DNA of 64,000 bases from Kitasatospora sp. CB01950 (GTDB lineage Bacteria > Actinomycetota > Actinomycetes > Streptomycetales > Streptomycetaceae), in the NCBI RefSeq assembly GCF_001905465.1, contig NZ_LISX01000021.1, positions 1 through 64,000 of the forward strand. Reading direction: 5' to 3'. Shown here piece by piece: positions 19,276 through 27,432 of the stretch (the first letter of the stretch is position 1; each line of letters starts with the position of its first letter). The position numbers and the translations under genes are program-made. A model generated the notes under the pieces. The model saw only the letters and a list, made by a program, of their open reading frames with translations. It was not told the DNA's origin and did no database searches.

Positions 19276-19560
19276 TCAGCCCCAGAGCGACGCGTTCGAG
19301 TTCTCGGTCTGCTGGTAGCTCTGCGCGGCGTTGTCCAGCGCGGTCGCGATCTGGGTCAGCGTCTGCTGCAGGTCGGCGGCCTTGGCGTCCCACTGGGCCT
19401 GGCGGGCCTGGTAGCCCTCCTGAGCCGAGCCCTCCCACGAGGAGGCGATGCGCTGCACGCCGGACTTCAGGTCGTCGAGCTGCGACTGGACACGGGCCGC
19501 GGTCTGACGGACCTCGGAGCTCGCGTTCTGGATGGTCTGAAAATTGACGAGAATGGCCAT
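19276..19560 (-). CDS. esxA: WXG100 family protein EsxA
   Basis: A 94-aa helical-hairpin WXG100 protein, a secreted substrate of the type VII system that normally pairs with EsxB. The WXG turn is W42-E43-G44 (SSWEGSA). A YxxxE export signature (Tyr82, Glu86 in SYQQTEN) lies after the second helix. The ATG has AAGGGGAG 6 nt upstream, a strong ribosome site suited to an abundant small protein. It lies 72 bp after esxB with a hairpin between them. Confidence 0.95.
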   Translation of the reverse strand: MAILVNFQTIQNASSEVRQTAARVQSQLDDLKSGVQRIASSWEGSAQEGYQARQAQWDAKAADLQQTLTQIATALDNAAQSYQQTENSNASLWG

Positions 19561-19588
19561 GATTGTCTCCCCTTCGATGGATGCACGG

Positions 19589-19608
19589 CGCGCCCCCGCG
19601 AGGGCGCG
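19589..19608 (-). promoter_or_regulatory. Stem-loop between esxB and esxA
   Basis: A 7-bp stem (19589-19595 with 19602-19608) with a 6-nt loop in the 72-bp gap between the two substrate genes. It could partly terminate or protect mRNA ends and so set the EsxB:EsxA ratio. Confidence 0.4.
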
Positions 19609-19632
19609 ATGTGGCGGTTACCGAATCCGGCG

Positions 19633-19935
19633 TCAGCCGGAGACGCCACCGACCGCGGCAGCCTGCTCGTCTTCGGTCATCGAGTAGGCCTTGGTGGTCG
19701 CCTCGATCGCCTGACGGATCTCGTCGAGCACCTTGTTGAGCGCGTTCGCGTCGTCGTTGACCCGCGACTGCATCTGCTGGTACGCGGTCGCAGCCGCGCC
19801 CTTCCAGCCGGACGCGATCTCGGAGACCAGGTTGTTCAGGCGGCTGATCTCGCCCTGGACCTGCTGGTTGACCTCGCCGATGCGGTTAGCGAACGCGGTC
19901 ATTTCTTCCGCGGTCGTCGTGAACTGACCTGCCAT
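19633..19935 (-). CDS. esxB: WXG100 family protein EsxB
   Basis: A 100-aa WXG100 protein with the turn W44-K45-G46 (ASGWKGAA) and a C-terminal YxxxE secretion signal (Tyr84, Glu88 in YSMTEDE). In ESX systems the partner carrying this tail is recognised by the last EccC ATPase domain. Here both WXG100 proteins carry YxxxE. I start at the ATG at 19933-19935 (MAGQFTTTAEEM); the frame is open 23 codons further but that part is leader sequence carrying a hairpin. It is the first gene after a good promoter (20025-20053). Confidence 0.95.
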   Translation of the reverse strand: MAGQFTTTAEEMTAFANRIGEVNQQVQGEISRLNNLVSEIASGWKGAAATAYQQMQSRVNDDANALNKVLDEIRQAIEATTKAYSMTEDEQAAAVGGVSG

Positions 19936-19997
19936 GATCCACCGTCCCCCATGAGACAGATTTCGTCCGGGCACCCCTGTGGCGAACGCCCGCACGG

Positions 19998-20016
19998 GCA
20001 CCACTTGGTGTGGTGC
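19998..20016 (-). promoter_or_regulatory. Hairpin in esxBA leader
   Basis: A perfect 7-bp stem (19998-20004 with 20010-20016) with a 5-nt loop, just downstream of the predicted transcription start. It may stabilise the 5' end of the abundant esxBA mRNA. Confidence 0.4.
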
Positions 20017-20024
20017 TCTGTAGC

Positions 20025-20053
20025 ACTGTAACGGCCAAGTGCGGTTGGCCCAA
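20025..20053 (-). promoter_or_regulatory. Predicted esxBA promoter
   Basis: On the minus strand TTGGGC (20048-20053) and TACAGT (20025-20030) are spaced by 17 nt, a good match to a housekeeping sigma promoter. It is about 90 nt upstream of the esxB start and lies between eccB and esxB, giving the substrates their own promoter. Confidence 0.55.
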
Positions 20054-20116
20054 CACCGGGTAGCGGGTAGTTACCAGACCATGACACTGAACTCCCGCAC
20101 CGGCGTTGACGCTTCG

Positions 20117-21685
20117 TCAGGCGTTCTGGGCCTGAAGTGCGGTGTTCGTGTTGAGCACCGGTCCGGCCGGCACCAGCCTCGACCATTCGTCCGGTACGAA
20201 CTGCGGATTGATCGACTTGTAGCCCAGTCGCACCTGGGACTCGTTCGTACCCTTCTTGTCGCCGCCCTGCGCATTCGGACTGGGGCTCGGCGTCGCACCG
20301 GCGCCGCCGTCGTTGTTGGCGGGCAGCGAGTAGCGCAGACCGGAGTCGGTGATCAGGAAGTCGCGACCGGAACTGCCGTCGTTGGGCCCGACCTTGCCCT
20401 CCAGCGCGCGGTACAGCAGGCCGTGGCCGGGCGTCATGTGCGCGCTGACCGCGTCCCCGCTGACGTCCGTCGGGTACGCGGTGCCGGCCCACACCGTCTG
20501 CTGGATCTTGTTGTCCACGTAGCCGTTGAACGTCGAACAGACCACCGTGCGGGCGTCCTTCTCGCCGAGGTTGACCGCCGGGGACTTCTGCTTGGGCAGG
20601 TTCCCGGACTTGTTCAGGAGTTCCGTGGAGGTCTTCCCCGCGAGGTTGTTCAGGTCGCCCGCGCCGAGCGTGCCGAAGGCCGGCGGGCTGCTGTACGCCT
20701 TCTGCGTCTCGGGGTCGTTGAGCATCAGGTTCGCCTGGAACTCGGTGATCTCGTACAGCTTGCTGAGCCCGACCACGTAGTACTTGTTGTCCTGGAACTT
20801 CAGCAGGCGGCCGACCTTCTTCTCCGAAGGCTGCGAGAGGTCGAGCGTGGACGCGGCGCCGACCGCGCCGTCGACCCGGGTGAACTCCACCGGGTCGCCG
20901 TCCTCCAGGGTGGCGAGCCACTCCTTGGTGACCTTCTGGGCCTGCGCGTTCGGGCCGAACAGCGCGGTGACCAGCGCGGTCCGGTCCGTGCCGGGGGTCT
21001 CCATGACGCCGACCGCGTGCCGCTTGCCACTGGGGTCCACCAGAAACCTCGTCCCGGTCTGGCTCGCCGACAGGTCCGGCTCCTGGACGAACAGCGACTG
21101 CCCGTCGCCGAGCTTCCGGTCCCCCTGGAGGGTCTTGGTGTCCGCCCCGGCCGCCACGAACACCGACTGGGCGATCGAGGACTGCAGGTTGTCCTTGCCC
21201 TGCTTGTCGCACACCGACCACAGCTTCACGGCGCTCGCGTCGTCCGCCTTGGGCAGCTTGTCCGGGGCGTACGGGATGCCGATCGCCGCGCCGCGGCGCG
21301 GGTACTTGTCGAGCACGTCGTCGGCCACGGTCTGCACGGTGGCGCCCTCGGAGAGCACCAGGCGGGCCGAGGACATGTTCAGCACCTGGTGCAGCGTCGG
21401 CTGACCGGTCTTCGAGTCGGGCAGGATCACGTAGCGCGTGGTCGACGACTTGCCCTGCAGGATGTACTTGCCGTTGTCCCAGTTCGGCGGCGCACTGGGC
21501 TTGATGACGCCCCACATGCCGAAGCCGGCGACGACCACCGCGCCGATCACGAAGCTCGGCAGCACCGCGCGGATCGGACGCGGCGCGTCCTCGTCGTTGC
21601 CGCCGCCCCCCGGCTGCAGGAAGGCCCCGACCATCCGCTTGCGGGCGAAGGTGTAGGCGTTCAGCTCGTCCCGGCGTGATGCCAT
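20117..21685 (-). CDS. eccB: Type VII secretion protein EccB
   Basis: EccB is a core ESX channel component with a short cytoplasmic N-terminus, one TM helix and a large extracytoplasmic domain. The 522-aa protein starts MASRRDELNAYTFARKRM, the conserved EccB start, has its TM helix at about residues 39-60, and carries repeated R/K-rich beta segments afterwards. Only the last 522 codons of a much longer open frame are the gene; the upstream part is the antisense shadow of eccE. The ATG is at 21683-21685. It is divergent from eccE and upstream of esxB on the same strand. Confidence 0.95.
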   Translation of the reverse strand: MASRRDELNAYTFARKRMVGAFLQPGGGGNDEDAPRPIRAVLPSFVIGAVVVAGFGMWGVIKPSAPPNWDNGKYILQGKSSTTRYVILPDSKTGQPTLHQVLNMSSARLVLSEGATVQTVADDVLDKYPRRGAAIGIPYAPDKLPKADDASAVKLWSVCDKQGKDNLQSSIAQSVFVAAGADTKTLQGDRKLGDGQSLFVQEPDLSASQTGTRFLVDPSGKRHAVGVMETPGTDRTALVTALFGPNAQAQKVTKEWLATLEDGDPVEFTRVDGAVGAASTLDLSQPSEKKVGRLLKFQDNKYYVVGLSKLYEITEFQANLMLNDPETQKAYSSPPAFGTLGAGDLNNLAGKTSTELLNKSGNLPKQKSPAVNLGEKDARTVVCSTFNGYVDNKIQQTVWAGTAYPTDVSGDAVSAHMTPGHGLLYRALEGKVGPNDGSSGRDFLITDSGLRYSLPANNDGGAGATPSPSPNAQGGDKKGTNESQVRLGYKSINPQFVPDEWSRLVPAGPVLNTNTALQAQNA

Positions 21686-21940
21686 GCTCGTCCCCGTCTC
21701 CCCTGTGTGACCCGACGTGCGGGTGTCAACGCGCTTGTGCTGTGCGTGAGTCTGCCACCCGACGGGCGTCCGGAACGGCCAACCCTCTACGATGCGACAG
21801 CAGACGGTGAGTACGGTAACGGGTAGGCTCCGACGGTCCGCCATCCGGGCTGTCGACCCGGCCCGCGACCGACGGCCCTGATGGCCGCAGCCGCACGGGG
21901 ATCTGACGGCACATCTGAAGCAGAGAGGGCAATTCGGGGG

Positions 21941-23326
21941 ATGCCAAGCCAGTCCGCTCCAGCACGACGACGCTCCACCTCGCAGGGCCGGAGGCCGGAC
22001 GCCCAGGGCGGGCGGCGGGCCCGTACCGCCCCGGTCGCGGCGGCCACCGGCCCGGTCGGCCTGCGGCTGCTGCCCAGGCCCGGGCTGCTCGCACGCCGGC
22101 TGGAACTCAAGCAAATCGTCCAACTCGAGGTAGCCGTCGCCCTGGTGGCGGTCGGCTGGTCGGTGAACAAGCTGGTGGCCGCGGTGCTCGCGGTGCCCGC
22201 GGTGATCCTCGTGGTGGTGGCGCTGCTGCGTCTCGGCGGCCGCACCACGGGCGAGGCGTTGGGGGTCCGCTCCGCGTACAACTCCCGCCGCCGCGAGGCC
22301 AAGTACAACGTTCCGCCGCCCGGCACCGACCCGGCGCTGGCGCCGGTGATGGAGCTGGAGCCGGCGCTGAGCACCTGCACCCACGCCATCGAGACCGACC
22401 TCGGCGACGGACGTCCGCTGCGCCGGGAGACCGGCATGGTCGGCGACGGCACGTTCTTCACCTCGGTGCTGCTGGTGCAGTCCAAGGACCAGCCGCTGCG
22501 TCCGGGTCGCGCCAACTCCGCGCTGCCGCTGGACATCATCTGCTCGGTCCTGCGGGTCGACGACATCCCGCTGGAGTCGGTGCAGCTGATCCAGCACACC
22601 CAGCCGGCGCCCGCGCCGCACCTGCCGGAGCACGCGCTGGCCGCGCGCGCCTACCAGCAGGCACCCGGAGGAGTGAATACTCCTGCGCTGCGGTTGACCT
22701 GGGTCGCCATCAAGCTCGACCCCGAGCGCGCCTCCACCGCCGTCGTGGCGCGCGGCGGCGGCGAGGAGGGCGCCCGCAAGGCCCTCCAGCGCGTCACCGA
22801 CCAGCTGGCCGGGCGGCTGAACAGCGCCGGCTTCACCGCCACCGTCCTGGACGAGCGGGAGCTGATCGCGGCGCTGGCCATCTCGGTGTGCGCCAACCCG
22901 GTGGCGGTGGCGGGCCGTCAGGGTTCCGGCGGCGGCGGGGTCGGCGTCCGCCGGGCCCAGGAGTCCGCGAAGTTCTGCCGGATCGACGATCGCTGGCACG
23001 CCACCTACTGGATCTCCAAGTGGCCGGAGCTGACCCGGCCCGGCGCCGGCGGCGGCCGGGTCACCGCGCCCGAGCTGGTCAACCAACTCACCAGCACCCC
23101 GGCGGCGTTCGCGTCCACGTTCTCCGTCACCGCGACCCGCGCGATGGGCGGCGCGGTGGCGCTCAGCGGGCACGTCCGGCTGACCGCGCGCAGCGAGAGC
23201 GAGATCGCCCAGGTGGGCCGTCTGGTGGAGTCCCGCGCGCAGCACTCCGGCACCGCGCTGACCCGCCTCGACCAGGAGCACGGCCCGGGCCTGCTCGCCA
23301 CGCTGCCCCTGGGAGGGACGTCCTGA
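21941..23326 (+). CDS. eccE: Type VII secretion protein EccE
   Basis: EccE is the peripheral membrane subunit of the ESX channel. The 461-aa protein has a basic cytoplasmic N-terminus, two TM helices (about 65-105), then a soluble domain with the EccE-like stretch AYNSRRREAKYN and a C-terminal alpha/beta region. The family is weakly conserved, so the call rests partly on position and topology. I use the ATG at 21941 (MPSQSAPARRRS). Its stop codon overlaps the next ATG by one base (TGATG), so the two are translationally coupled. Confidence 0.85.
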   Translation: MPSQSAPARRRSTSQGRRPDAQGGRRARTAPVAAATGPVGLRLLPRPGLLARRLELKQIVQLEVAVALVAVGWSVNKLVAAVLAVPAVILVVVALLRLGGRTTGEALGVRSAYNSRRREAKYNVPPPGTDPALAPVMELEPALSTCTHAIETDLGDGRPLRRETGMVGDGTFFTSVLLVQSKDQPLRPGRANSALPLDIICSVLRVDDIPLESVQLIQHTQPAPAPHLPEHALAARAYQQAPGGVNTPALRLTWVAIKLDPERASTAVVARGGGEEGARKALQRVTDQLAGRLNSAGFTATVLDERELIAALAISVCANPVAVAGRQGSGGGGVGVRRAQESAKFCRIDDRWHATYWISKWPELTRPGAGGGRVTAPELVNQLTSTPAAFASTFSVTATRAMGGAVALSGHVRLTARSESEIAQVGRLVESRAQHSGTALTRLDQEHGPGLLATLPLGGTS

Positions 23327-24084
23327 TGGCCTACCAGACCTACTCCGGCCAGGCCCCGCAGCCCGCCGATCAGCAGCGGGTGCGGGTCCGTCCCGGCTTC
23401 GGCCTGCGCGGTCCGCGCCGGGAGAAGCACGTGCTGACCGTCGAGGACCTGGCGGCGCTGGCCTTCCCGGTCGGCGACGACGGCGTCGTGATCGGCCTGG
23501 ACCAGCAGCAACAGCCCGCCGTGATAGGGCTGTTCCGGCCCACCCAGTACGACGTGGTGCTGGTCGGCGGCATGTGGACGGCGCAGCTGATCGCGCTGCG
23601 CGCCGCGGCCACCGGCGCCCGGATCGCGGTGGAGACCGGCCGTCCGCAGGCGTGGGCGCCGATGGCGCAGGCCGCGGGCGGCGGGCAGCCGTGCGTGACG
23701 GTCCACCAGGTCGGCCGTCTGGGCGCGCAGGGCGCGTCGGTGGCGTCACCCGTCCTGGTGGTTCGCGACCTGGGCGCGCGGCCCTCGCGCAGCCGGCTGT
23801 CGGCGGCGCCGTGGCAGACCACGCTGACGGTGCTGCCGTACCTGGGCCCGAACGCGAGCCGGGTGCTGAACGCGGCCGACCTGGTCGGCCTGCAGCGCGT
23901 GTCGCCGCAGGAGGCCGAACTCGTGGGCCGGCTGCTGTCGTTGTCGCCGGGCGACGTGAGCACGCTGCCGACGATGCCGGACCACATCACCCTGTGGGCG
24001 ACCCGGATGCGCCGTCAGTACGTGATGACCAATCCGGGCGAGGCCGAGACCCAGGTGCTGGGCGGCCCGCGCCGCATGGACTGA
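23326..24084 (+). CDS. Unknown type VII locus protein, coupled to eccE
   Basis: I do not recognise this 252-aa protein. It has no signal peptide or clear TM helix. A Gln/Pro-rich, basic N-terminus (residues 1-33) leads into an alpha/beta fold with two hydrophobic strand-like segments (GDDGVVIGL; YDVVLVGGMW) resembling a degenerate Rossmann or EccC-like middle domain. The start overlaps the eccE stop by one base, so it is made in step with EccE. Its place between eccE and the ParA-like gene points to an accessory role in the ESX system. Confidence 0.8.
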   Translation: MAYQTYSGQAPQPADQQRVRVRPGFGLRGPRREKHVLTVEDLAALAFPVGDDGVVIGLDQQQQPAVIGLFRPTQYDVVLVGGMWTAQLIALRAAATGARIAVETGRPQAWAPMAQAAGGGQPCVTVHQVGRLGAQGASVASPVLVVRDLGARPSRSRLSAAPWQTTLTVLPYLGPNASRVLNAADLVGLQRVSPQEAELVGRLLSLSPGDVSTLPTMPDHITLWATRMRRQYVMTNPGEAETQVLGGPRRMD

Positions 24085-24242
24085 AGCGGTGCGGCCGGGC
24101 GGGCCGCGTCGCACGGGCCGGCCGGCCGGTGCGCCTGACGGGGACGGTGTTTCCCGAGGGACGGACCGGTCGGCCGACCCGCTCCGATCTGCCGTCAGGT
24201 CGGGCTCCGCCTTCAGCGAAGCGGCCTGCACGGCCTAGTCTT

Positions 24243-24258
24243 GTTGCCCGAAGGCAAC
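24243..24258 (+). promoter_or_regulatory. CGAA tetraloop hairpin before EspI-like gene
   Basis: A 6-bp stem (24243-24248 with 24253-24258) closed by CGAA, about 36 nt upstream of the GTG start. A TAGTCT at 24236-24241 could be a -10 box, which would put the hairpin at the mRNA 5' end. Confidence 0.3.
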
Positions 24259-24294
24259 CGCCGAAGCAATGTCGGCGAGAACGAGGGAGCCCCA

Positions 24295-26364
24295 GTGAGC
24301 AGCGATCGGGACGGCGTCTACGTCGGCGACAACGCGGCCGAGGACGACGATGACTGGTCCGATGCCCCGGACTACACCGCTCCGTCCTGGTACACCCAGA
24401 GCGCCGCTCCCGGCCCGGCCCAGCCGCCCGTCCAGCAGCAGCCTCCGGTGCAGCAGGCTCCCGTCCAGCAGGCTCCGGTGCAGCAACCGCCGGTCCAGCA
24501 GGCCCCCGTGCAGCCCGAGGTGCAGCAGCAGGCGCCCGCGCCGCAGCCTCCGGTGGCCCCCGAGCAGCCCCAGCCCCAGCTCGTACAGCCCCAGCCCGTG
24601 CAGCCCCAGCCCGTGCAGGCGCAGGTTCCGCCGGTCGCCGCACCGCCGGTGACGGGTGTTCCGGAGGCGGCTCCGCAGCAGCCCGTGCCGGGCCCCCAGC
24701 AGCACGCCGGTCCGGCCACCAACGGGCAGGGCGTGGCCTCGCCGCCGATGGAGCTGGCGTCCGCGCCGCCGCCGGTGCAGGAGGCCCCGCAGCAGCAGCC
24801 CCCGGTCCAGCAGCCGCCCGTGCAGCAGCCGCCTCCCGTGTACCCGCAGCAGGGTCAGCAGCCACCGGTCCAGCAGCCGTGGCCCAACCAGCCGCAGCCG
24901 CCGGCGTATCCGCAGCAGGGCCAGCAGCCGCCCGTGCAGCAGCCGCCGGTCCAGCAGCCCCCGGTCCAGCAGCCGCCCCCGGCGTATCCGCAGCAGGGTC
25001 AGCAGCAGTGGGGCGGGCAGCCGCCGGCCGATCCGCGGGCGGGCGGCTGGCCGCAGGCCGGTCCCGGTCCCGGCCCGGCCTACCAGCAGCACTCGGGCCC
25101 GCAGAACGCCCCGCAGGCGCCGGCCCATTTCCAGCAGCCCGGCCCGCAGGCGGCGGCGCACGGCGCGGCGCTGGGCTACACGGCGGCCGTCGAGCTCTCC
25201 TCGGACCGACTGCTGCGCGGCCAGCCGAAGGTGCAGAAGCAGCCGCGGTTCCAGTTCGGCGGCAAGTCGGCGCAGGCCGGCAAGCAGCAGAAGCTGGAGC
25301 TGATCCGGCACCCGGTGATGACCTGCTACCGGATCGCGGTGATCAGCCTCAAGGGCGGCGTCGGCAAGACCACCACCACCACCTCGCTGGGCGCGACGCT
25401 GGCCAGCGAGCGGCAGGACAAGGTCATCGCGATCGACGCGAACCCGGACGCGGGCACCCTGGGCCGCCGCATCAAGCGGCAGACCGGGGCGACCATCCGC
25501 GACCTGGTGACGGCGATCCCGCACGTGCGCAGCTACATGGACATCCGTCAGTTCACCTCGCAGGACCCGAACTCGGGCCTGGAGATCGTCGCCAACGACG
25601 TGGACCCGGCGGTCTCCACCACCTTCGACGACTCGGACTACCGCCAGGTCATCCAGGTGCTCGGGCAGCACTACCCGATCATCCTGACCGACTCGGGCAC
25701 CGGTCTGCTGTACTCGGCGATGCGCGGTGTGCTGGACCTCGCGGACCAGCTGATCGTGGTGGCCACGCCCAGCGTGGACGGTGCGTCCAGTGCCTCCACC
25801 ACGCTGGACTGGCTGTCCGCGCACGGCTACGCGGACTTGGTGCAGCGGTCGATCACGGTGGTCTCCGGGGTGCGCGAGACCAGCAAGATGATCAAGATCG
25901 AGGACATCGTGGCGCACTTCCAGACCCGCTGCCGCGGCGTCGTGGTGGTGCCGTTCGACGAGAGCCTGGCGGCCGGCGCCGAGGTCAACCTGGCGATGAT
26001 GCGGCCGAAGGTCCGGGACGCCTACTTCGAGCTGGCGGCGCTGGTCGGCGAGGACATCGCCCGGGCCCAGCAGCAGGGCGGCTGGCAGGCGCAGCAGCAA
26101 CAGCAGCAGGGCGGCTGGCAGCAGCAACAGCAGGGCGTCCCGCCGCAGCAGCAGCCCTACCCGCAGCAGTACCCGCAGCAGGGCGGCTACCCGGCGGCCG
26201 GTCAGCCGTGGCAGCAGCCGCCGCAGCAGCCGTACCCGCAGCAGGGGGCTCCGCAGCAGGGCGGCTACCCGCCGCAGGGCCCGCCGGTGCCGGGGTACGG
26301 CTACCCGCCGCCGCACGAGGCGCCGCCGCCCGGTTACGGGTACCCACCGCCGCAGCACGGCTGA
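24295..26364 (+). CDS. EspI-like Pro/Gln-rich ParA/MinD-type ATPase
   Basis: A 689-aa protein with a low-complexity Pro/Gln-rich region (about residues 40-300, many PPVQQ units). A ParA/MinD ATPase domain follows with the deviant Walker A KGGVGKTTTTTSLG near residue 353 and a DSGTGLLYSAMRGVLD switch region. A second Gln/Tyr/Pro/Gly-rich tail (about 590-689) ends in PPPQHG. Mycobacterial EspI has the same plan of a Pro-rich N-terminus plus a ParA-like domain and affects ESX-1 secretion, so a regulatory or positioning role is likely. The GTG at 24295-24297 has GAGGGAG about 6 nt upstream; an earlier frame start at 24241 lacks this. Confidence 0.85.
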   Translation: MSSDRDGVYVGDNAAEDDDDWSDAPDYTAPSWYTQSAAPGPAQPPVQQQPPVQQAPVQQAPVQQPPVQQAPVQPEVQQQAPAPQPPVAPEQPQPQLVQPQPVQPQPVQAQVPPVAAPPVTGVPEAAPQQPVPGPQQHAGPATNGQGVASPPMELASAPPPVQEAPQQQPPVQQPPVQQPPPVYPQQGQQPPVQQPWPNQPQPPAYPQQGQQPPVQQPPVQQPPVQQPPPAYPQQGQQQWGGQPPADPRAGGWPQAGPGPGPAYQQHSGPQNAPQAPAHFQQPGPQAAAHGAALGYTAAVELSSDRLLRGQPKVQKQPRFQFGGKSAQAGKQQKLELIRHPVMTCYRIAVISLKGGVGKTTTTTSLGATLASERQDKVIAIDANPDAGTLGRRIKRQTGATIRDLVTAIPHVRSYMDIRQFTSQDPNSGLEIVANDVDPAVSTTFDDSDYRQVIQVLGQHYPIILTDSGTGLLYSAMRGVLDLADQLIVVATPSVDGASSASTTLDWLSAHGYADLVQRSITVVSGVRETSKMIKIEDIVAHFQTRCRGVVVVPFDESLAAGAEVNLAMMRPKVRDAYFELAALVGEDIARAQQQGGWQAQQQQQQGGWQQQQQGVPPQQQPYPQQYPQQGGYPAAGQPWQQPPQQPYPQQGAPQQGGYPPQGPPVPGYGYPPPHEAPPPGYGYPPPQHG
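24421..25010 (+). repeat. 15-bp coding repeats encoding PPVQQ units
   Basis: Imperfect 15-bp units encoding PPVQQ/APVQQ recur in clusters at about 24421-24510 and 24790-25000 within the EspI-like gene. Such arrays can expand or contract by slippage and are a place where assemblies may err. Confidence 0.7.
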
Positions 26365-26374
26365 GCGAGCGACA

Positions 26375-26412
26375 GAAAGCCCCCCGCGAAGGGTTCTTCG
26401 CGGGGGGCTTTC
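26375..26412. terminator. Bidirectional terminator
   Basis: A perfect 17-bp stem (26375-26391 with 26396-26412) with a GGTT tetraloop, between the convergent EspI-like gene (+) and ribF (-). It is one of the strongest terminators in the window. Confidence 0.92.
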
Positions 26413-26424
26413 CGACGGCCGGGG

Positions 26425-27369
26425 TCAGGGGCGCTCGGTGAGCTCCCGGGCGCGCTTGACGTCCTCGGCCATCCGCTCCAGCAGGGCGTCGATGCTGTCG
26501 AACTTCTCCATCCCGCGCAGCCAGGTGAGGAAGTCGACGGCGACGTGCATGCCGTACAGGTCGAGGCCCACGCGGTCGATGGCGTAGGCCTCGACGGTGC
26601 GGGTGGTGCCGTCGAAGGTCGGGTTGGTGCCGACCGAGATCGCGGCGGGCATGGTCTCGCCGTCGGCGGTCAGCCAGCCCGCGTACACGCCGTCGGCGGG
26701 GATCGCCGAGTGCGGCACGGTGTCCACGTTGGCGGTGGGGTAGCCGAGTTCGCGGCCGCGCTGGGCGCCCCGGACGACCTCACCCTCGACCCGGTGCGGG
26801 CGGCCGAGGACCTCGGCGACGCCCGCCATGTCGCCGGCCGCGACCAGGCGGCGGCACAGGCTGGACGAGAACGGCTCGCCGTCGCCGGCGGTGCCGCGCA
26901 CCTGGAGGTCGACCACCTCGACCGCGAAGTCGTCGGCCCGGCCGAGTTCGGCGAGCAGTTCGACGTTGCCCGCCGCGCGGTGTCCGAAGCGGAAGTTGGG
27001 GCCCTCGACGACGGCCTTCGCGCGCAGCGCGTCGACCAGCACCGACTGCACGAACTGCTCGGGCGACTCCTTGGAGAACGCCGCGGTGAACGGCAGCACC
27101 AGGACGGCGTCCACGCCGAGCTGCTCGACGAGTTCGGCCCGCCGGGGCTGCGGGGCGAGCAGCGGCGGGTGGCTGCCCGGACGGACCACCTCGCTGGGGT
27201 GCGGGTCGAAGGTGACGACGACGGACTTCGCCCCCAGTTCCCCGGCGAGCTCGACCACCCGATTGATGATCAACTGGTGTCCGCGGTGGACCCCGTCGAA
27301 CGATCCGATGGTGACGACGCTGCGCCCCCAGTCCCCGGGGATCTCCTCCAGGCCGTGCCAGCGCTGCAC
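26425..27369 (-). CDS. ribF: Bifunctional riboflavin kinase/FAD synthetase
   Basis: RibF phosphorylates riboflavin to FMN and adenylylates it to FAD. The N-terminal nucleotidyltransferase half has FDGVHRGHQ (residues 24-32, HxGH at 28-31) and FRFGHRAAGN. The C-terminal kinase half has the ELGYPTANVD, DGVYAGW and SVGTNPTFDG motifs. The 314-aa length is typical. I start at GTG 27367-27369 because AAGGAG lies 7 nt upstream; ten more in-frame codons exist. It lies 63 bp downstream of the large protease-like gene on the same strand. Confidence 0.97.
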   Translation of the reverse strand: MQRWHGLEEIPGDWGRSVVTIGSFDGVHRGHQLIINRVVELAGELGAKSVVVTFDPHPSEVVRPGSHPPLLAPQPRRAELVEQLGVDAVLVLPFTAAFSKESPEQFVQSVLVDALRAKAVVEGPNFRFGHRAAGNVELLAELGRADDFAVEVVDLQVRGTAGDGEPFSSSLCRRLVAAGDMAGVAEVLGRPHRVEGEVVRGAQRGRELGYPTANVDTVPHSAIPADGVYAGWLTADGETMPAAISVGTNPTFDGTTRTVEAYAIDRVGLDLYGMHVAVDFLTWLRGMEKFDSIDALLERMAEDVKRARELTERP

Positions 27370-27432
27370 CTGACCGCTCCTTGTTCCTACGGTGTGCACA
27401 CCCGGTGCACTCGAAAGACCGAAACCGAACCC

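Noticed and set aside
21686..23749. Upstream two thousand bases of the open frame containing eccB
   Set aside because: This part lies antisense to eccE and the coupled gene, has Arg/Pro/Gly-rich sequence and no homology; the true eccB start is the ATG at 21685.
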